Origin: Paenibacillus sp.
GTDB lineage: Bacteria; Bacillota; Bacilli; Paenibacillales; Paenibacillaceae
NCBI GenBank assembly: GCA_029256665.1
Contig: JAQSXN010000278.1
Coordinates: 1-5,909, forward strand
Length of the DNA: 5,909 nt
Reading direction: 5' to 3'
Shown here: positions 1 through 4,445 of the stretch, piece after piece
How positions within the stretch are numbered: the first letter of the stretch is position 1
How the letters are laid out: the number at the start of each line of letters is the position of its first letter
Notes under the pieces: model-generated
What the model was told of the DNA's origin: nothing
Seen by the model: the letters and a program-made list of their open reading frames with translations, nothing else
The model's database searches: none
Made by a program: the position numbers and the translations under genes

Positions 1-90
1 TGAGGGGGGTAATCTGCTCACAAAGGCGAACGCTGACGCTTCTCCGGATTCATCTCTCTTGCTTCGCTTTTTTGTTAAGTTCTTTCGTTC

Positions 91-112
91 AACTTTTATA
101 TCGGGAAAAGTT
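91..112. repeat. Small inverted repeat, 7-bp arms
   Basis: AACTTTT (91-97) and AAAAGTT (106-112) are perfect reverse complements around the 8-base spacer ATATCGGG. The arms are AT-rich and short, so a stable RNA hairpin is doubtful. It lies beside the first CCGCTAAGCC copy and may be part of the same repeat element. Confidence 0.4.
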
Positions 113-204
113 TCCGCTAAGCCTAGCTCGTGGCTTCCGCTATGCCCCGCCGCTTCGAGTCCGCCTCGTCGCTTCGTGTAGGCTTCGTTGCTCCCGCTAA
201 GCCT
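113..204. repeat. Degenerate CCGCTAAGCC-type direct repeats
   Basis: CCGCTAAGCCT occurs exactly at 114-124 and again at 194-204, 80 bases apart. A close variant, TTCCGCTATGCC, lies at 135-146. The DNA between them is filled with related words such as CCGCTTCGAG, GTCGCTTCG and GGCTTCG. The spacing is irregular (about 22 and 58 bases), so this is a decayed repeat cluster and not a clean tandem array. It is neither CRISPR-like nor protein-coding as far as can be seen. Confidence 0.45.
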
Positions 205-214
205 CCGCTTCAAG

Positions 215-400
215 CTAACGGACGCCAGAGCTCTTCTATGGTCGAGATGGTAGCTTTCGCAAACGTAACGGACACCAAAGCCGTTATCCAAGCAAAAACC
301 GCCGCCAAAACGATGAAAACAACAAAATAAAGCCTCTGGTGTCCTTTCCAACTGCCTAACGGACTCCATTCCGCAAAATAGCGTTACTGGAGTCCGTTAG
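215..400. repeat. Cluster of five TAACGGAC-N-CCA repeat units in both orientations
   Basis: Plus-strand units start with TAACGGACGCCAGAG at 216-230, TAACGGACACCAAAG at 266-280 and TAACGGACTCCA at 357-368. Minus-strand units are GGACACCAGAG (334-344) and TAACGGACTCCAG (387-399). Several continue with a loosely shared CG-TTAT or CGCTAT tail, suggesting an original unit of about 25 bp. In the 266 copy, TAACGG and CCGTTA (281-286) pair as a small hairpin with a 9-base loop. The word is too specific to recur five times in under 200 bases by chance. It is probably a dispersed intergenic repeat of this lineage; I cannot assign it to a named family. Confidence 0.65.
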
Positions 401-408
401 GCAGTTGG
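348..408. repeat. Perfect 21-bp inverted repeat with 19-base spacer
   Basis: The arms 348-368 (beginning CCAACTGCCTAACGG) and 388-408 (ending CGTTAGGCAGTTGG) are exact reverse complements over 21 bp. The spacer 369-387 holds a further CGC/GCG pairing (372-374 with 381-383) around AAAATA, so the whole could fold as one long hairpin or cruciform. Neither side is followed by a T run, so it is a poor intrinsic terminator. It is built from two oppositely facing TAACGGACTCCA units. AAAATAGC in the spacer (375-382) recurs just outside the right arm (411-418). No transposase lies nearby, so it could be a palindromic REP- or MITE-like remnant. Confidence 0.8.
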
Positions 409-507
409 CGAAAATAGCCGTCGGCAGCTTGAAAGTTTGATGAATGCCAAGAAACGGCGAATCGGCTGCCGCCTCTACTTTGGAATAGCGGATCCAGAAT
501 ACAACCA
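409..507. other. Non-coding spacer between inverted repeat and terminator
   Basis: No gene is supported. A minus-strand open frame (356-541, 61 codons) crosses this stretch, but it runs through the 21-bp inverted repeat and one arm of the terminator stem, so it is an artefact. CGGCAGC (422-428) and GCTGCCG (465-471) are 7-bp inverted repeats with a 36-base spacer, too far apart for a strong hairpin. Confidence 0.5.
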
Positions 508-560
508 AAAGGCCGGTCCCGGCCAGTCGCTTATAAAGCAACTGACCGAGACTGGCCTTT
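508..560 (-). terminator. Long-stem intrinsic terminator of the transporter operon
   Basis: Read on the minus strand, AAAGGCCAGTCTCGGTCAG... (from 560) pairs with ...GACTGGCCGGGACCGGCCTTT (to 508). The stem is 23 positions long with one A/C mismatch, three G-U pairs and a 7-base loop (531-537). The minus-strand transcript continues into TTTTGG after the stem, giving a short U tract. The three wobble pairs form only in minus-strand RNA; in plus-strand RNA they would be C/A mismatches, which supports a function for the right-to-left operon. It lies 182 bases beyond the stop codon of the last permease. Some activity in the opposite direction is possible. Confidence 0.8.
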
Positions 561-601
561 CACAATAGCAGACGGCACCTACTGTTCGTTTGCTCCCTCT
601 G

Positions 602-742
602 ACTCCATTGACTCCCTGCCGCTCTCACACCATACTACAACTCCATTGCAGCTCCCTTGTTGCCTCTTTTACATTCCGCTGCTCCCACACCATACTATCA
701 ACTCTGTTGCCACTCCACTGCTGCCCCTAACTTACTATCCCG
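602..742 (-). repeat. Degenerate direct repeats in the purine-rich operon trailer
   Basis: CACACCATACTA occurs exactly at 626-637 and 686-697, 60 bases apart, with a partial third copy CTTACTATC at 731-739. ACTCCATTG at 602-610 and 640-648, then ACTCTGTTG (701-709) and ACTCCACTG (712-720), mark unit starts, giving units of about 38, 61 and 40 bases. CCGCT followed by CTC recurs near 619, 677 and 740. The plus strand is pyrimidine-rich, so the operon transcript would be rich in G and A, with repeated UGGAGU and AGUAUGGUGUG words. The array runs up to the permease stop codon and ends before the terminator. No protein is evident in it. Confidence 0.6.
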
Positions 743-1627
743 CTACTCCTTCACGCTCCCCATGACGATTCCCGTCATGAAGTAGCCCTGCAAGAACGGG
801 TACACGCACAGAATCGGCAAGCTGCCAAGGAAGATCTGCGCGGCCTTCACCGTCCGGTCGGACACCTGGCCCAGCAACGACAAGTCCTGCGAGGCGATTT
901 CGCTGAAGTTTTTTTGCACGATGATCGTCTGCAAGTAGCTCTGAAGCGGATATTTCTCCGGCCGGTCCATATAGATCAGCCCGTTAAACCACTCGTTCCA
1001 ATGGTACACGATGGCGAACAGCGTCACGGTGGCGATGACCGGTCCCGATACGGGCACGACGATCCTCCACAGCGTCGTCCAGTGTCCCGCTCCGTCGATG
1101 TACGAAGCCTCGAACAGCTCCTTGGGGATGCCGCGGATGAAGTTAAGCATCAGGATGACGTTAAAGACGTTGACGGCCGACGGCACGACGAGCGCCCAGA
1201 TGGAGCCCGTCAGCCCCGTCTGCTGCACGACGATGTAGCTCGGGATCAGACCGCCGCTGAACAGCATCGTAAACACGAAGATCCAGACGTAGAACGTGCG
1301 CCAGCGGAACTCCCTCGCTTCTTTGGCGAGGGGGTAAGCCAGCAGAACGCCGAGCAGCATGTTGAGCGTGACGCCTAACAGGACGCGCTGGAGCGATACT
1401 CCGATGGAGCGTAGAAACGCCGGCTCCGCGATGACGAACGAATACGATTCCGTCGTGAATTGCACCGGCCACAATCCGACTTGTCCGGCCGTCGCGGCGC
1501 TGCTGGAGCTGAAGGATACCGCGAGCACGTGGACGAGCGGGAAGATGCAGAGAATGGACAGCGCCGCGAGGAATACCGCATTCGCTCCGACGAACAGCCT
1601 GCGGCTTATACTGTTTTGTTGAATCAA
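743..1627 (-). CDS. Carbohydrate ABC transporter permease, LplC/YtcP-like
   Basis: Inner-membrane permease of a sugar-type ABC importer (MalG/LplC side of the pair), expected to form a heterodimer with the product of the gene just upstream. It has 294 residues, normal for the family. About six hydrophobic segments are visible, roughly at residues 12-38, 76-100, 112-135, 142-164, 191-212 and 264-290. The EAA loop that docks the ATPase reads EASYIDGAG at residues 173-181, with a proline at 192 following as usual. The C-terminal GYFMTGIVMGSVKE is typical of LplC-like permeases. The start is TTG at 1627, placed 6 bases after AAGGAGGT; no ATG gives a plausible full-length protein. It begins 16 bases after the LplB-like stop, so translational coupling is likely. 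Substrate unknown, probably an oligosaccharide. Confidence 0.93.
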   Translation of the reverse strand: MIQQNSISRRLFVGANAVFLAALSILCIFPLVHVLAVSFSSSSAATAGQVGLWPVQFTTESYSFVIAEPAFLRSIGVSLQRVLLGVTLNMLLGVLLAYPLAKEAREFRWRTFYVWIFVFTMLFSGGLIPSYIVVQQTGLTGSIWALVVPSAVNVFNVILMLNFIRGIPKELFEASYIDGAGHWTTLWRIVVPVSGPVIATVTLFAIVYHWNEWFNGLIYMDRPEKYPLQSYLQTIIVQKNFSEIASQDLSLLGQVSDRTVKAAQIFLGSLPILCVYPFLQGYFMTGIVMGSVKE

Positions 1628-1633
1628 GCCGGC

Positions 1634-1641
1634 ACCTCCTT
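1634..1641 (-). promoter_or_regulatory. Near-perfect RBS that fixes a TTG start
   Basis: AAGGAGGT on the minus strand, 6 bases before the TTG at 1627. The near-perfect match to the 16S rRNA tail, together with the lack of a nearby in-frame ATG, decides the start. It lies only 2 bases beyond the stop codon of the preceding permease. Confidence 0.85.
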
Positions 1642-1643
1642 CT

Positions 1644-2543
1644 CTAGAAAATCCGGTAGTTGGCGAATCGGTAGGCCAGCATGTAAGAGACCGCGATCAA
1701 GACGAGCGAGACGGCGGACTTGAGCAGTCCGACGGCCGTCGCGAGACCGAACTGGAAATCTAACAGGCCTAACCGGTACACCAGCGTATCGATGATATCG
1801 CCCGATTCGTAGACGATCGGACTGTATAAGTTAAAGATCTGATCGAATCCCGCGTTAAGCACGTTGCCCAAGCTGAGCGTCGCGAGCAGAATGACGATAG
1901 GCAGCACGCCAGGCAGTGTGATGTGCCAAGTCTGCTTCAGCCGCCCCGCCCCGTCCATGACGGCCGCCTCGTACAAGGCGGGATTAATGGCGGTTAACGC
2001 GGCTAAATATACGATCGTATGGAATCCGAATTCCTTCCAGACGTCCGAGATGACGGCGACGAAAGGAAACCAGTCGTTATTCGCAAGGAAGAAAACAGGT
2101 TTGATGCCCACGAAGCCAAGCGCCCCGTTGACGATGCCTTGGGAGGGCGACAGCAGATCGATCATGATTCCCCCGAGGATGACCCAGGACAGGAAATAGG
2201 GCAAATAAATCAACGTCTGCACCGTACGCTTGAATACCGCGAGCCGCAGCTCGTTCAGCAGTAACGCGACGATAATCGGAACGATCTGTCCCGCGACGAT
2301 TTTCATGAACGAAATCCATAACGTATTCCAGACGACGCGCCAAATATTAGGAAGAGCGAACAGATACTCGAAGTTGCCTAGCCCGACCCATTTGGAATCC
2401 CAAATCCCTTTGGCCGGATAATATTGCTGGAAGGCGATGACGATGCCCGCCATCGGGCCGTAGCTATAGATCAGCACAATGAGCAGTCCCGGCCAGATCA
2501 TCAGATGCAGCGCCCATTCCTTCTTCCACAGAGCCGAACCCAT
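1644..2543 (-). CDS. Carbohydrate ABC transporter permease, LplB-like
   Basis: Inner-membrane permease of the MalF/LplB side of a sugar-type ABC importer, partner of the permease encoded just downstream. It has 299 residues, full length for the LplB group. The short cytoplasmic N-terminus (WKKEWALHLMIWPGLL) and the first segment ending in YGPMAGIVIAFQQY are characteristic. Hydrophobic segments lie at about residues 14-38, 72-97, 110-130, 160-183, 213-235 and 266-292. The EAA loop reads EAAVMDGAGRLKQTWHITLP at residues 192-211 and would contact the nucleotide-binding subunit. The C-terminus YRFANYRIF is typical of the family. The start at 2543 follows AAGGGAGGT by 7 bases. No ATPase gene is in the window; this class usually uses a shared MsmX-type ATPase (established for Bacillus subtilis homologues, inferred here). 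Confidence 0.94.
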   Translation of the reverse strand: MGSALWKKEWALHLMIWPGLLIVLIYSYGPMAGIVIAFQQYYPAKGIWDSKWVGLGNFEYLFALPNIWRVVWNTLWISFMKIVAGQIVPIIVALLLNELRLAVFKRTVQTLIYLPYFLSWVILGGIMIDLLSPSQGIVNGALGFVGIKPVFFLANNDWFPFVAVISDVWKEFGFHTIVYLAALTAINPALYEAAVMDGAGRLKQTWHITLPGVLPIVILLATLSLGNVLNAGFDQIFNLYSPIVYESGDIIDTLVYRLGLLDFQFGLATAVGLLKSAVSLVLIAVSYMLAYRFANYRIF

Positions 2544-2550
2544 GCCTTGT

Positions 2551-2559
2551 ACCTCCCTT
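2551..2559 (-). promoter_or_regulatory. RBS of the LplB-like permease
   Basis: AAGGGAGGT on the minus strand, 7 bases before the ATG at 2543. It begins about 10 bases after the intercistronic hairpin (2570-2604) ends, so the hairpin itself does not cover it. Confidence 0.8.
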
Positions 2560-2569
2560 GACCGAATGA

Positions 2570-2604
2570 CGGCAGACGCCGTTTGCCACTAGAAGCGTCT
2601 GCCG
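2570..2604 (-). other. Intercistronic hairpin between binding protein and permeases
   Basis: CGGCAGACGC (2570-2579) and GCGTCTGCCG (2595-2604) are perfect 10-bp reverse complements with a 15-base loop. There is no T run after the stem in the operon direction (CATTCGGTC follows), so it is not a classic terminator. Placed between a binding-protein gene and its permeases, it fits an RNA-stabilising or processing hairpin that would let the binding protein be made in excess, as known for other binding-protein operons such as malE-malF. That role is inference. Confidence 0.6.
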
Positions 2605-2643
2605 CATGCGGGATTGATGTTAATCGTTCTTCGCCGGCTCTCC

Positions 2644-4350
2644 CTACTTGGATGAGTGCCAGTCATTCACTTCCTGCGTAATTTGATCGCCGCCGAGCTT
2701 CTTCCAGTTGGCGACGAATTGATCGAATTCGTCGATAGGCGCCGCGTTCATGATAACCTTGGTGATCATCTCGTGCTCGAGCTCCTTCAGCGTCGCCCCG
2801 CGTTCCACCATCGTGGTGGTCGGCGTGCCCGTGAACGCGTTCGAGATGATGAGCCCGCCTTCGGAGTAGCCTTTGATGATGGAATAAGCTCCGCCCTCGC
2901 CGAAGATGGGATCCAGGAACCAGCTGTCGCCCATTTCGCCGTTCTTGATCTTCAGCATGCGATCGTAATAATCCTTGTACTCCGCGTTCAAGCCGGCAGG
3001 ATCGCCGGACTTCAAGGCCGCCGTTACCTTCTCGTGGGCCACGATGTTGTTGTCGACCTTATTGCCGCGCATGACCGCGTACCCGAACACTTCGATTTTC
3101 TTGTCGCCTTCCGTCACGGAGTGGTAGGTTTCCGGCTTGGCGTTGTCGCCGTAAATATTATCGTAGTAGACGTTCAGCAGCTTGACGGCCGCTTCCGGAT
3201 GCTCGTAGCCCTTCTTCACGACGTAGTACGAGCTTGGCGTTGCTTCAGGCAAATACGGTTGGCCGGCTCCGGACTTCGAGACAAGCGGGAACGGCTTCCA
3301 GTCGGCGTTAAGCGCCTGTTTGTTCATGTCGTTGAACGGCCAGGACGCGTTCCAAAAATGGCCGAACAATAGGCCGATCTTGCCGGACGTGACCGACTCG
3401 GCTACCTTGACGCCGTCCTTGACCGCGAACTCGGGATCGATCTGCCCCGCTTTGAACATACTTTGCAGCGAAGCCAGCGCTTCTTTCATTTCCGGTTGAA
3501 CGCCGGCATAAGCCAGCTTGCCGTCCTTCTCCAGCCACATCGTCGAATTGGCGTTGTAAGGGTACGCTCCGTATCCGGCAAAAAATCCTTCGACGCCGGC
3601 GAAGCCGTCATAAATGTTTTTGCCGATCGCCAGTCCGAAGGTGTCCTTCTCGCCGTTTTTGTCCGGATCTTGTTCCGTGAATGCCTTGGCGATCGCCAGT
3701 ACGTCGTCCATGGTCTTAGGACCTTCGAGGCCTACATTCTTAAGCCAATCCGCGCGGACCCAGATCATCGGCACGGCTTCGATGCCTCCCGCGGTCGGGA
3801 TCGCCATCAGCTTGCCGTCGAACGTGGCCGCGTTAAGCGCGATGGCATCGTTGACCTCCAGGTTCTCCTTGACGAGCGGGCTCGCGTACTTGTCGTACAC
3901 TTCCGTCATGTCCTCGACGGCTCCCGCGTCCACCAGCATCTGAAGCTCGCGGGGCGTGACGGAAATGAGCTCCGGCAGCGAGTTGCTGGCGATGGATACG
4001 CTCATCTTCTGATCGCGCACCTCCGGCGTGTCGCTGGACACCCAATCGTATTTGATCTTAATGCCGAGCTGCTCCTCGTACAGGCGCGTCCATACGTTAT
4101 TCTCGATGCTGTCGCCCTGCGGGAACTCCGCTCCGTCGCGGATGAACGCCGCCGTCGTCAGCTCGATCGGCGGATCGTATTTGGCCATGGGATCAAAGGC
4201 TGCCTCCGTTGGCGCCGGACTCTCCTCCGTCGTGCTCGTAGGATCCGTCGTTTCCTTATTGCCGTTATTGTTGCCGCTGCAGGCCGCGACAAGCGTCAGG
4301 CTAAGCGTCAGGACGAGGAGCAGAATGTTTTGGCCGCGAACTTGTTTCAT
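2644..4350 (-). CDS. Extracellular solute-binding lipoprotein, LplA-type (sugar ABC importer)
   Basis: Lipid-anchored substrate-binding protein on the outer face of the membrane that would deliver a solute to the two permeases downstream. It has 568 residues, in the usual range for large LplA-type proteins. The signal peptide MKQVRGQNILLLVLTL ends in the lipobox VAAC, with the lipidated cysteine at residue 24, followed by a flexible N/T/S/E-rich linker to about residue 50. The binding domain follows, with DPDKNGEKDTFG at residues 228-239, a calcium-loop-like DxDxNxxxD motif common in this family. The C-terminal FTGTPTTTM...LEHEMITKVIMN...EFDQFVANWKKLGG is diagnostic of the LplA group. The frame is open up to a GTG at 4431, but the ATG at 4350 has AGGGGGA 6 bases upstream and places the signal peptide at the N-terminus. 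The bound solute is unknown, probably an oligosaccharide. Confidence 0.93.
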   Translation of the reverse strand: MKQVRGQNILLLVLTLSLTLVAACSGNNNGNKETTDPTSTTEESPAPTEAAFDPMAKYDPPIELTTAAFIRDGAEFPQGDSIENNVWTRLYEEQLGIKIKYDWVSSDTPEVRDQKMSVSIASNSLPELISVTPRELQMLVDAGAVEDMTEVYDKYASPLVKENLEVNDAIALNAATFDGKLMAIPTAGGIEAVPMIWVRADWLKNVGLEGPKTMDDVLAIAKAFTEQDPDKNGEKDTFGLAIGKNIYDGFAGVEGFFAGYGAYPYNANSTMWLEKDGKLAYAGVQPEMKEALASLQSMFKAGQIDPEFAVKDGVKVAESVTSGKIGLLFGHFWNASWPFNDMNKQALNADWKPFPLVSKSGAGQPYLPEATPSSYYVVKKGYEHPEAAVKLLNVYYDNIYGDNAKPETYHSVTEGDKKIEVFGYAVMRGNKVDNNIVAHEKVTAALKSGDPAGLNAEYKDYYDRMLKIKNGEMGDSWFLDPIFGEGGAYSIIKGYSEGGLIISNAFTGTPTTTMVERGATLKELEHEMITKVIMNAAPIDEFDQFVANWKKLGGDQITQEVNDWHSSK

Positions 4351-4445
4351 GTCGATTCCCCCTAGTAATAATCCGCTTGCTTCGCTTACAACTCTATTAT
4401 GGAAGAGACCGCCTTGCCCCGAAAGAAGCACATTCGTACATTCCT
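4351..4445 (-). promoter_or_regulatory. Kinase/binding-protein intergenic region with RBS; possible regulatory site
   Basis: This 95-base gap separates the kinase stop from the binding-protein start. The RBS AGGGGGA lies at 4357-4363, 6 bases from the ATG. TTGTAAGCGAAGCAA (4377-4391, minus strand) resembles a catabolite-response element (cre, WTGNAANCGNWNNCW) at all but one constrained position, the C at position 14 being A. A CATAAT at 4396-4401 could be a -10 box, but no good -35 lies at the right distance. No terminator hairpin is visible, so read-through from the kinase gene is plausible. In related systems the AraC-type partner of the kinase acts upstream of the binding-protein gene, so an activator site could lie here; I cannot identify one. 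Confidence 0.4.

Larger units (their letters stand above)
1..340. other. Gene-free, repeat-rich intergenic stretch
   Basis: I see no convincing gene here. The only open frame of any size (130-330, plus strand, 66 codons) starts at a GTG without a ribosome binding site, matches no family I know, and is made largely of the short repeats listed separately. The stretch has many GCTTC/CCGCT words between about 35 and 215, a small inverted repeat at 91-112, and the first TAACGGAC units from 215. No tRNA, rRNA or riboswitch fold was recognised. Position 1 may lie close to another gene to the left, but the sequence does not show it. Confidence 0.6.

Noticed and set aside
72..102. TTGTTA and TATATC as a plus-strand promoter
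   Set aside because: The spacing is 19 bases to the better -10 and only 17 to a poor one, and no gene follows.
130..330. Plus-strand 66-codon open frame starting at GTG
   Set aside because: No ribosome binding site, no recognisable family, and composed mainly of the GCTTC and TAACGGAC repeats.
113..400. CRISPR array
   Set aside because: The repeats are short, imperfect, in both orientations and irregularly spaced, and no cas genes are seen.
348..408. Intrinsic terminator
   Set aside because: The stem is strong, but neither side has a T run; the following bases are CGAAAATAG on the plus strand and AAAGGACACC on the minus strand.
356..541. Minus-strand 61-codon open frame
   Set aside because: It crosses the 21-bp inverted repeat and one arm of the terminator stem and has no convincing RBS; its peptide simply reflects the repeats.
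4396..4424. CATAAT with an upstream TTTCGG as a minus-strand promoter for the binding protein
   Set aside because: The -10 is good, but the -35 matches the consensus poorly; an activator-dependent promoter remains possible.
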